64,000 bases of DNA from Emticicia oligotrophica DSM 17448 (GTDB lineage Bacteria; Bacteroidota; Bacteroidia; Cytophagales; Spirosomataceae): the NCBI RefSeq assembly GCF_000263195.1, contig NC_018748.1, positions 3,782,001 to 3,846,000 of the forward strand, written 5' to 3'. The translations under genes and the position numbers were made by a program. Every line of letters starts with the position of its first letter. Within the stretch, counting starts at the first letter, position 1. Under the pieces are notes generated by a model. The model was not told where the DNA came from, made no database searches, and saw nothing but the letters and a program-made list of their open reading frames with translations. Shown one piece after another: positions 18,178 through 25,400 of the stretch.

Positions 18178-18870
18178 TTATTGATATTTGATTTTCAGGG
18201 CAGAATTTTGAGCAGCTGGGAGTTTTTGATGTGCATTTGTGCCTCCTTTTTCAAAAAAAGAAATGATATTTTCATATTGATAAATGAGATATTGAGGCAT
18301 TACTAAATTCATCATAAAGTAAGGGAAAAAACCACCTTGGTTTTCTCTATCAATAAATACTAGTTGACTTGAATCATCAGGATTAGCTTCAAATAAATGT
18401 CCACCCCACCAATCAATACGCTCGTAGCCATTAGGTACAGGAATTTCGTCCCAAATAATTGACCTAAAACAGGTTTGAATTGTTTTTTTATCAACTATTC
18501 TTGACCATTGAATATACAATAAATCACGTTTTGAAATAAATGGTTTATTAGGGTTAAATTGTTGATAAATGATTTGTGTATTTTCGTCAATTTCTTTTAC
18601 AAGATACCCACCTGTGTATTCTGATGTCCAATAATGGTGATAATCAATCATTTTATTGATAAATACATCAAAAACTTCGTGGTGATTGGCCGCCACCTTA
18701 GGTAATCGCCATTTGAATAAATCGTTTTTATCGTCGGGAAAAGATTGCTGCCAAATTGTAATGTCATTCTTTTGACTTCGCTTTTTCCATCCATCATCAG
18801 AAGCCATCAAGGCCAAGTCTTTATCTTGCCATTTTTCTTTATTTGTCTTCCACTCATCTAATGTTATCAT
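18178..18870 (-). CDS. START-domain lipid-binding-like protein
   Basis: A 230-aa cytoplasmic protein without a signal peptide, nearly all of it one START (StAR-related lipid transfer) domain: KNDITIWQQSFPDDKNDLFK, then VFDVFINKMIDYHHYWTSEY, the signature FISKRDLLYIQWSRI, and the C-terminal helix GGFFPYFMMNLVMPQYLI. START domains hold a lipid or other hydrophobic ligand in a helix-grip cavity. They are uncommon in bacteria. First gene of a two-gene unit with the membrane protein 16 nt downstream. Confidence 0.85.
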   Translation of the reverse strand: MITLDEWKTNKEKWQDKDLALMASDDGWKKRSQKNDITIWQQSFPDDKNDLFKWRLPKVAANHHEVFDVFINKMIDYHHYWTSEYTGGYLVKEIDENTQIIYQQFNPNKPFISKRDLLYIQWSRIVDKKTIQTCFRSIIWDEIPVPNGYERIDWWGGHLFEANPDDSSQLVFIDRENQGGFFPYFMMNLVMPQYLIYQYENIISFFEKGGTNAHQKLPAAQNSALKIKYQ

Positions 18871-18903
18871 ATAAGCTACATTTTAAATTAAGATTGTACC
18901 TAT

Positions 18904-18934
18904 TAAAGATAGTTTTTGATTTTATTGTTACAAA
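18904..18934 (-). promoter_or_regulatory. Probable promoter of the START/membrane-protein operon
   Basis: On the minus strand TTTG (18934-18931), 19 nt, TAtcTTTa (18911-18904) matches five of six fixed bases of the -7 element with a full -33 box, about 34 nt before the ATG at 18870. Confidence 0.4.
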
Positions 18935-19045
18935 TATCAAGCAATATAGCTTAAAAAAACATTTTTTGAAAATCTATCATGGATGATGTATAATCAAGAT
19001 AATTTGTCTCATTCTTAATGAGTTATGAATGAGTATAAAAAGAAA

Positions 19046-19078
19046 ATCCTCTCCAAATCATTGAGATTTAAAGAGGAT
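19046..19078 (-). terminator. Intrinsic terminator of the hydroxyproline operon
   Basis: ATCCTCT (19046-19052) pairs with AGAGGAT (19072-19078), and the inner AAATC/GATTT continues the stem after a 2-nt bulge. On the minus strand it is followed by TTTTCTTTTT. It lies 35 nt beyond the stop of the oxidase gene. Confidence 0.75.
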
Positions 19079-19112
19079 AAAATTTATTTAAAATAATTTA
19101 TGATTCAATTAA

Positions 19113-20447
19113 TCAATCATATCTTTCAGGATTATAAAGGCTTATATCAATACTATTTTTTTCATTATCTATGATTTCTTGAACTAACTTACCAGTTGCG
19201 GGAGCAAGGCTAAGGCCCATCATGGCATGTCCAGAGGCAATGATTAAGTTTTTATAGCTATTGGTTCGTCCGATGTAGGGTAAACCATCGGGAGAACATG
19301 GACGAAGTCCATACCAAACTTGCTCTTTTTCAGGCATTTTGATATCATAATTCGGGAAAAAGTTTGGCACTGCTTTGATGATTCCTCGCACTCGATTCAT
19401 ATTGATTTCATCATTGATTCCACCAATTTCCATTGTTCCTCCAAAACGAATCAAGTTATCAGACATTGGCGTAATAGCTACTCTCGCTTCTAACAGAATT
19501 GAAGGAATATTTAGTTTTTGACCCTCATTTTGCTGGTAGGTTACACTATAACCTTTACCTGCTTGCATGGGCAAACCAATATTAAGCATTTCTGCTAAAT
19601 TAGGCGACCAAGAACCAGTAGCGATAACTAAGTTCTGAGTTTTAAGTTCTAAATTCTTAGTTGAGTTTCCTGCTATTTGCTTAACTTTTATTTTGTTTAT
19701 CTCCTTTTTTTCAAATTCAAAACCTGTTACTTCAGTATTATAAAGAAACTTTACACCCTTATTTATAAGGTAAGATTTCAAATTCTTGACCAACTGGTTT
19801 GGGTATAAATGGGCATCGCCAGTATAGAGAATTGCTCCTGCAACATCGGGTTTTACTTCAGGTTCGAGTTTGTGTAATTCTGCTACTGAAAGAATTTTTG
19901 TTTCAAGACCTAATTCTTTTGCCTGATGTGCTACTTCGACCTCCTCCTCAAAAGAGTGTTCAGTTTTACAAAGCATCATTAAGCCTTTTTCTTCAAAAGC
20001 AAAGTTAAATGCTGCATCTTTAGATAAGTCTTGATAAAGTGCTTTGCTCAACAAACTAATATCACGAAGGGCAGGCATTGCACGTTCAACTTGCTTTTTG
20101 TTGGCTGCTTGATAAAATTTCAAACCCCACGAAATTAAATCTACACTCAAGCGTGGTTTTACATAAAAGGGACTTTCAGCGTTAAACATCCAACGAATAC
20201 CTTTTTCAATCATACCCGGTACAGCCAAAGGAATAAAATGGCTCGGAACAATCATTCCTGCATTGCCCATCGAACAGCTATCATCACCATTTGTTCGTTC
20301 GATGATTGTTACTTCATATCCTTTTTTACTCAAGTAATAAGCTGAAAATAAGCCAATTACTCCACTGCCGATGATGGTAATATCCCTAGTCGACTTTTCA
20401 GAATGACCTATAAGAGAGTTTTCGGTATTCTCTATTATTGCTTTCAT
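19113..20447 (-). CDS. FAD-dependent D-amino-acid dehydrogenase family; likely D-hydroxyproline dehydrogenase
   Basis: A 444-aa DadA/DAO-family flavoenzyme: the Rossmann motif ITIIGSGVIGLFSAYYLSKK (GxGxxG at 27-32), CSMGNAGMIVPSHF, and the C-terminal FAD stretch GLRPCSPDGLPYIGR followed by ASGHAMMGLSLAPATGKLV. Together with the epimerase and DHDPS-family genes directly upstream on the same strand, the best role is oxidation of cis-4-hydroxy-D-proline to pyrroline-4-hydroxy-2-carboxylate, passing electrons to the quinone pool or an acceptor. It could alternatively be a general D-amino-acid dehydrogenase. Residues around 260-275 are encoded by a repeat-like AT-rich stretch. It ends the operon, with a terminator after it. 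Confidence 0.85.
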   Translation of the reverse strand: MKAIIENTENSLIGHSEKSTRDITIIGSGVIGLFSAYYLSKKGYEVTIIERTNGDDSCSMGNAGMIVPSHFIPLAVPGMIEKGIRWMFNAESPFYVKPRLSVDLISWGLKFYQAANKKQVERAMPALRDISLLSKALYQDLSKDAAFNFAFEEKGLMMLCKTEHSFEEEVEVAHQAKELGLETKILSVAELHKLEPEVKPDVAGAILYTGDAHLYPNQLVKNLKSYLINKGVKFLYNTEVTGFEFEKKEINKIKVKQIAGNSTKNLELKTQNLVIATGSWSPNLAEMLNIGLPMQAGKGYSVTYQQNEGQKLNIPSILLEARVAITPMSDNLIRFGGTMEIGGINDEINMNRVRGIIKAVPNFFPNYDIKMPEKEQVWYGLRPCSPDGLPYIGRTNSYKNLIIASGHAMMGLSLAPATGKLVQEIIDNEKNSIDISLYNPERYD

Positions 20448-20494
20448 ATTCTAATTTAATATTTTAGTATTTCGCAACCCTTTAGGGCTTGGGG

Positions 20495-21496
20495 TTAAAT
20501 CACCTGAAAACCAAATGCATAGGGGTCATCTTGGTCATCAATAGTTATGGTATTATTACCATAAATTCTTGCCCAACCTTCGATACTTGGATAGATTGCA
20601 TCAATATTCCCCACTTTTGTTGTTCCTTCAATTCGACCGATAAACTTGCTACCAATGATGCTTTCATGAATAAATTCATCGCCAGCTTTGAGTTTGCCTT
20701 TGGCTGCCCATTGTGCCATGCGAGCCGAAGTCCCGGTGCCACAAGGCGAACGGTCTATCGCCTTATCGCCATAAAATACTGCATTTCGAGCAGTTGAAGT
20801 AGGGTCAATTACTTTTCCTGTCCATTCAATATGACTTAAGCCATTGATTGTCGGATTATCAGGGTGAACAAAAGTATGTTTTTCATTGATTCTTTCGCGT
20901 AGAACTCTTGCCCAAGCAATTAATTGGTCAGCTTTAAAATGTTCTAAACCCGGGAAGTTTTCCTGTACATCAACAATGGCGTAGAAGTTTCCACCATAAG
21001 CTACATCAACTTTTAACGTTCCCAAATCTGGACATTCGACTTCAATATTTTCTGCAGCCAAAAATGACGCAACATTGGTCAATTTAACTGATTTTACTTT
21101 GTTGCCTTCTTGCTTATACTCAATTAGAACTAAGCCCGCTGGTGCTTCCATTCGAACAAAACCTGGCTTTTTAGGTTGAATTAGTCCATGTTCGATGGCT
21201 ATTGTAATCGTACCAATCGTGCCGTGCCCGCACATTGGAAGGCAACCCGATGTTTCGATGAAAAGTACTGCAACATCATTTTCGGGGTCATGGGGTGGGT
21301 ATAAAATACTTCCCGACATCATATCATGCCCGCGAGGTTCAAACATTAAACCTTTACGAATCCAGTCATATTCTCGTAGAAAATGCTGACGTTTTTCCGA
21401 CATATTTTTACCCTCTAAATTGGGGCCACCACCTGCCACTAAACGTACAGGATTACCGCAAGTATGAGCATCAATACAGAAGAATGATTTTGTCAT
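20495..21496 (-). CDS. 4-hydroxyproline 2-epimerase
   Basis: A 333-aa proline-racemase-family enzyme that converts trans-4-hydroxy-L-proline to cis-4-hydroxy-D-proline. Both catalytic cysteines are present: Cys89 in LPMCGHGTIG and Cys252 in RSPCGTGTSARMA. This separates it from trans-3-hydroxyproline dehydratases, which have Thr at the second position. Other signatures are DAHTCGNPVRLV and GHDMMSGSILYPP. Cytoplasmic. It lies 47 nt upstream of the oxidase gene and about 125 nt after the DHDPS-family gene, all on the minus strand, as a hydroxyproline degradation operon. Confidence 0.93.
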   Translation of the reverse strand: MTKSFFCIDAHTCGNPVRLVAGGGPNLEGKNMSEKRQHFLREYDWIRKGLMFEPRGHDMMSGSILYPPHDPENDVAVLFIETSGCLPMCGHGTIGTITIAIEHGLIQPKKPGFVRMEAPAGLVLIEYKQEGNKVKSVKLTNVASFLAAENIEVECPDLGTLKVDVAYGGNFYAIVDVQENFPGLEHFKADQLIAWARVLRERINEKHTFVHPDNPTINGLSHIEWTGKVIDPTSTARNAVFYGDKAIDRSPCGTGTSARMAQWAAKGKLKAGDEFIHESIIGSKFIGRIEGTTKVGNIDAIYPSIEGWARIYGNNTITIDDQDDPYAFGFQVI

Positions 21497-21620
21497 AGTT
21501 AATAGATTTTTTTAACTGTGAAACAGACTAGTTAATCTATTGATTATCAAAGTGTTAAATAGTCGGTCCCACAGTTTGTTATTCACACACCATGCATATT
21601 AACAAAAAAGTGTAGGGATG

Positions 21621-22526
21621 TTAGATTTGTGGTAAAACTGGTCTTGTTGCTAAAGAATCGTTGATGATTTTCAAGATTCTTTCTCTTTCTTCACCTGCCA
21701 ATGGTAAGCGTGGTTCACGTACCCATTCGGTGCCAAGTCCAGTAGCAACTTGGGCTAATTTAATATTTTGAATGAATTTAGTTGACACATCTAAGTGCAT
21801 CAAAGGGAAGTGCCAACGATATATTGCACGAGCTTCTTCGTAGCGTCCTTGTTTTACTAATTCATAAATTACGACGGTTTCTCTTGGGAAAGCATCTACC
21901 AAACCTGCTACCCAACCATCGGCACCCATGACAAGGCTTTCATAAGCTAAATCATCAACTCCTGACATTATTTTGAAGCGACCACCAAATTCATTAATGA
22001 TATCTGTCATATAACGAATATCACCAGTTGATTCTTTCATAGCCTCGAAATGTGGATTCGCAGCTAAATCATGAAACATTGGTATCGAAATAAAATTTTT
22101 GTAAGCCAATGGATTGTTATAGGCCAATACAGGCAAATCAGTGGAATCGGCTACACGGTGAAGATAATGAAGAATTTCACGTTCATCAGCCGAATAACGC
22201 ATCGGAGGTAATAACATAAAGCCATCTGCACCAGCTTGTTCGTAGGTTTTAGCGATAGCTACTGCTTCACGAGTAATGCACTCTGCAATACAAATAACCA
22301 ATGGAACTCGTCCAGCAATAGTTTTCTTTGCCGATTCAAGCAAGGTTAGTTTTTCATCAGTTGTAAGGGTTCCGTTTTCTCCCAACGAGCCACAAATAAT
22401 AATTCCATGAACTCCTGCCTCGATTTGTTTTTCGATGTTGAAGTTAAACATATCTAAATCAAGGCTTTCGTCTTGAAAAAAAGGAGTCGTTACGGCAGGA
22501 TATACGCCAATCCAAGATGGTTTCAT
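21621..22526 (-). CDS. DHDPS-family lyase; likely pyrroline-4-hydroxy-2-carboxylate deaminase
   Basis: A 301-aa class I aldolase fold protein of the DapA/NAL family. The Schiff-base Lys164 lies in AMKESTGD, Tyr136 in LAYNNPLAY, and CGSLGENGTLT is the substrate carboxylate loop. By family alone it could be dihydrodipicolinate synthase, but true DapA has GTTGE in that loop; here the loop and the gene neighbours (hydroxyproline epimerase and D-amino-acid oxidase) point to the deaminase that makes alpha-ketoglutarate semialdehyde. First gene of the operon, with a -7-like element 75 nt upstream and a divergent AraC regulator. Confidence 0.85.
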   Translation of the reverse strand: MKPSWIGVYPAVTTPFFQDESLDLDMFNFNIEKQIEAGVHGIIICGSLGENGTLTTDEKLTLLESAKKTIAGRVPLVICIAECITREAVAIAKTYEQAGADGFMLLPPMRYSADEREILHYLHRVADSTDLPVLAYNNPLAYKNFISIPMFHDLAANPHFEAMKESTGDIRYMTDIINEFGGRFKIMSGVDDLAYESLVMGADGWVAGLVDAFPRETVVIYELVKQGRYEEARAIYRWHFPLMHLDVSTKFIQNIKLAQVATGLGTEWVREPRLPLAGEERERILKIINDSLATRPVLPQI

Positions 22527-22600
22527 ATTGCAAAGAGTAAGTGATATAATTAATTAATGATAGAATTTAGAAAAAAATACTCTTTTCTAAATTAATAAGA

Positions 22601-22608
22601 CAAAATTA
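22601..22608 (-). promoter_or_regulatory. -7 element of the hydroxyproline operon
   Basis: On the minus strand the sequence is TAatTTTG, a perfect match to TAnnTTTG, 75 nt before the ATG at 22526. No TTG is seen at the -33 distance, which would fit a promoter that needs an activator such as the divergent AraC protein. Confidence 0.4.
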
Positions 22609-22730
22609 GATGTTAGAGAAAATAAAAACTTATCTTAAATTCACTAATAGTTATACTAAATTATTCATTTTTTATGAATAAATCTTAATATTGAATAAAT
22701 TAGTATTTAATTGCTTGTGGTCTTTGAACA

Positions 22731-22809
22731 ACATCCCCCTTACTCTTTTCATATAGGGATTTTTTATACGAGAACAAAACTCTCCCCTATAATGGGAGCA
22801 GGGGGATGT
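22731..22809. repeat. 79-bp nested palindromic element between divergent promoters
   Basis: The ends ACATCCCCCT (22731-22740) and AGGGGGATGT (22800-22809) are exact inverted repeats. Inside, TATAGGGA faces TCCCCTATA and CTCCCC faces GGGAG, so the whole stretch can fold into a branched hairpin. It is much more G+C-rich than its surroundings. The intergenic region 22527-22826 otherwise holds the -7 element at 22601 and AT-rich DNA. It may be a miniature mobile repeat or the operator region of the AraC regulator. Confidence 0.6.
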
Positions 22810-22826
22810 AATAACGTAGATTTAAA

Positions 22827-23681
22827 ATGAAACCACTATTATTCAGAATACCCAAAACCGAAACCGAATCATTTCGTGTGCAAGTTGATGATTTACCCTA
22901 TTTCTATGATACACTGCATTTTCATCCTGAATGGCAAATTACGCTTATTCTTGAAGGTACTGGTACGCAGTTCGTGGGTGATAATGTTGAGCGTTTTCAA
23001 CCTTATGATATTTATTTTTTAGGAAGCAATCTGCCTCATGTTTTTAGAAATGATTCTGAATATTATTCAGAAAGCCTAAGAGCACACTCTATTTCGGTTT
23101 ATTTTAGAGGAGATTTATTAGGAGATAATTTCTTCGACATCCCCGAAACACAGCATTTGAGACACTTACTTACGGAAGCTTCAAGGGGAATCAGAATTAG
23201 GAATTATGAGGCAAATGAGGTGACTAATCTCGTAAAATCAATCGAAAATAAGCAAGGATTTGAAAAACTTATGATTTTCTTACAAATACTCAATGAGATT
23301 CATTTATCGGCGAACAAAGAATTTTTATCGAGTGTTTCTTATCAAAGTCCACAAAAAGAAGTTGATAATCAACGAATTAATGCAGTTTTTGAGTTTTTAA
23401 TGAAAAATTTTGAGCGAGAAGTTTCTTTGGAAGAAATCTCTGAAATTGCCAACATGACACCCAATGCCTTTTGTAAATTCTTCAAACTGAGAACCCGAAA
23501 AACTTTCTCCGATTTCTTGAATGATATTCGCATTGGTCATGCTTGCCGAATGTTGCAAAGTAATGAAAAAAGTGTGTTGGAAATCTGTTTTTCAAGCGGT
23601 TTTAATAATGTCTCTAATTTTAACCGACAATTTAAAAAACGAATGAAAATGTCGCCAAGAACTTATTTAAAGCAGTTTTAG
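22827..23681 (+). CDS. AraC-family transcriptional regulator
   Basis: A 284-aa regulator with an N-terminal cupin sensor domain (FHPEWQITLILEGTGTQFVG, then DIYFLGSNLPHVF) and a C-terminal pair of helix-turn-helix motifs (VSLEEISEIANMTPNAFCKF and VLEICFSSGFNNVSNFNRQF, ending KMSPRTYLKQF). It is divergent from the hydroxyproline operon and is the obvious candidate to control it, perhaps sensing hydroxyproline through the cupin. The stop is 3 nt before the palindromic element at 23685. Confidence 0.92.
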   Translation: MKPLLFRIPKTETESFRVQVDDLPYFYDTLHFHPEWQITLILEGTGTQFVGDNVERFQPYDIYFLGSNLPHVFRNDSEYYSESLRAHSISVYFRGDLLGDNFFDIPETQHLRHLLTEASRGIRIRNYEANEVTNLVKSIENKQGFEKLMIFLQILNEIHLSANKEFLSSVSYQSPQKEVDNQRINAVFEFLMKNFEREVSLEEISEIANMTPNAFCKFFKLRTRKTFSDFLNDIRIGHACRMLQSNEKSVLEICFSSGFNNVSNFNRQFKKRMKMSPRTYLKQF

Positions 23682-23684
23682 TAT

Positions 23685-23849
23685 TTGTAGGACAAGTTTT
23701 TAACTTGTCAAATTAGCAAAAATGGATTTTTTTATCTTTCTTGATTTAATATATGAATACGAGTTTCAGGAAACCTGCTAAGCTTGACAATCATAAAATC
23801 ATTGAAAGTTACTTCAACAAAAAAGGCAAGTTTGAAACTTGCCCTACAA
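23685..23849. repeat. REP-like pair of inverted palindromes (BIME/MITE-like element)
   Basis: The outer ends TTGTAGGACAAGTTT (23685-23699) and AAACTTGCCCTACAA (23835-23849) are inverted repeats with one mismatch. Each end is itself a hairpin: GACAAGTT/AACTTGTC (23691-23709) and GGCAAGTTTGAAACTTGCC (23825-23843). The 165-bp unit exactly fills the space between the stop codons of the convergent AraC and NDH-2 genes. This is the architecture of paired REP sequences mobilised by RAYT transposases; no transposase is in the window. It can also act as a two-way terminator. Confidence 0.7.
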
Positions 23850-25130
23850 TTATTGTTTTATTTTTGGTTTAATAATTAACCTTAGTGATTGGTCATATGT
23901 AATATAATTCCAAAGCCAATTGATAAATACCATTACTTTGTTTTTTACACCTAAAATGGCCATTAAATGCACAAACATCCACACATACCAAGCAAAAGCA
24001 CCTTGAAATTTCCAGAAAGGTAAATCTACCACTGCCAAATGCCTTCCAACCGTAGCCATCGAGCCTAAATCATTATATTCAAAGCCAGTTGGTTCTTCTT
24101 TTCGCATCATTTTAAAAAGGTTTTTAGCCAAAAGTTTACCTTGTTGAATAGCTGGCTGAGCAACCTGTGGATGCCCATTCGGGAATTTAGGGTCGCCACT
24201 CATTAATGCAATATCGCCTAAGGCAAAAATATCATTAAAGCCTTCCACTTGATTAAACTGATTGACTTTCAGTCTATTACCTGGTCCGTAGGCTTCTTTT
24301 GCAAAACCTTCAATTACGTTTCCTTTGATACCCGCCGCCCAAACAACATTGTTGGTTCTGATTTTTTCTCCACTTTGTGTGTAAGCATATTTTCCATCAA
24401 AATCTGTAATTCTCACACCATTTCTTACGATTACACCTAAGCGTTCGAGGTATTCTTTACTTTTTACAGAAGCCTCATCCGACATCACTTCCAAAACCTC
24501 TGCTGAAGAACCAAATAAATAAATCTTCATTTGATTAAAGTCCAATTCAGGATAATCCTTGGGCAAAATCAAACGTTTCATTTCAGCCAAAGTCCCCGAA
24601 ACTTCCACTCCAGTCGGGCCAGTACCCACAACAACCATATTCATTAAGCCTTCTCTTGTATCGGCATCAGTAGCAGTAAGAGCATCTTCAAGGTTTTGTA
24701 AAACCTTGTTTCTCAGATAGATAGCCTCCGAAACAGATTTCATGGGCATAGCATTTTCGATGATATTTTGCATACCAAAGAAATTGGTATCGGCTCCAAC
24801 CGCAATTACCAAATAATCGTAGCTTAATTCACCTAATTCAGTTGTCAGAATTTTTTGTTCGGTATTTACTTGAGTTACCTTCGTAATTCTGATATGGACA
24901 TTCTTTTTGCGTTGAAAAATCTTTCGGAGTGGAAAAGAAATCGAACTCGGTTCGAGGCCAGCCATAGCTACCTGATAAAAAAGAGGCTGAAATTGATGGT
25001 AATTATTTTTATCAATTAAAACAATTTGTACGTCGTGTTTGGCGAGCTGTTGTGCAAGAGCTAATCCACCAAATCCCGCACCAATAATGACGATACGAGT
25101 TTGGTTTGTTTCAGGAATATTGGGAGTCAT
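23850..25130 (-). CDS. ndh: Type II NADH dehydrogenase (NDH-2-like flavoprotein)
   Basis: A 426-aa single-subunit NAD(P)H:quinone oxidoreductase that does not pump protons. FAD site: RIVIIGAGFGGLALAQQLAK (GxGxxG 17-22) and IFALGDIALMSGDP; NADH site: MVVVGTGPTGVEVSGTLAEM (169-174). YHQFQPLFYQVAMAGLEPSS is characteristic of the NDH-2 group, and the C-terminus (hydrophobic WYVWMFVHLMAILGV then FINWLWNYITYD) is the amphipathic membrane anchor. Monocistronic. Its stop codon touches the palindromic element, which probably terminates it. Confidence 0.9.
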   Translation of the reverse strand: MTPNIPETNQTRIVIIGAGFGGLALAQQLAKHDVQIVLIDKNNYHQFQPLFYQVAMAGLEPSSISFPLRKIFQRKKNVHIRITKVTQVNTEQKILTTELGELSYDYLVIAVGADTNFFGMQNIIENAMPMKSVSEAIYLRNKVLQNLEDALTATDADTREGLMNMVVVGTGPTGVEVSGTLAEMKRLILPKDYPELDFNQMKIYLFGSSAEVLEVMSDEASVKSKEYLERLGVIVRNGVRITDFDGKYAYTQSGEKIRTNNVVWAAGIKGNVIEGFAKEAYGPGNRLKVNQFNQVEGFNDIFALGDIALMSGDPKFPNGHPQVAQPAIQQGKLLAKNLFKMMRKEEPTGFEYNDLGSMATVGRHLAVVDLPFWKFQGAFAWYVWMFVHLMAILGVKNKVMVFINWLWNYITYDQSLRLIIKPKIKQ

Positions 25131-25345
25131 GTTTGAGGTTTGTTTTGGATAAAAATGGCGATTGAAATCGCTCTCTAATCGAACAAAGGATATATTATTT
25201 TAAAACGATTATAATCTTGGTGCTTTTTGTATTTTTCCTCTGTTCAAATAGTTAGTAAATTTATTCACTGACTTTATCTTATAAGCCTCAAATTTACATT
25301 TTTTGCTTTGTTTTCCTTAGCTTTTCTGCAATATTTCAGTCGAAA

Positions 25346-25376
25346 TTGTTTAGGTCTTCAATCCTTTGTACCTTTG
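25346..25376 (+). promoter_or_regulatory. Promoter that fixes the start of the tRNA nucleotidyltransferase
   Basis: TTG (25346-25348), 20 nt, TAccTTTG (25369-25376) matches every fixed base of the Bacteroidota consensus. Transcription would begin near 25383, which lies inside the longest open frame; therefore upstream codons from 25308 cannot be translated from this mRNA. Confidence 0.6.
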
Positions 25377-25400
25377 CAAACAGAACTACCAATTTTGACA

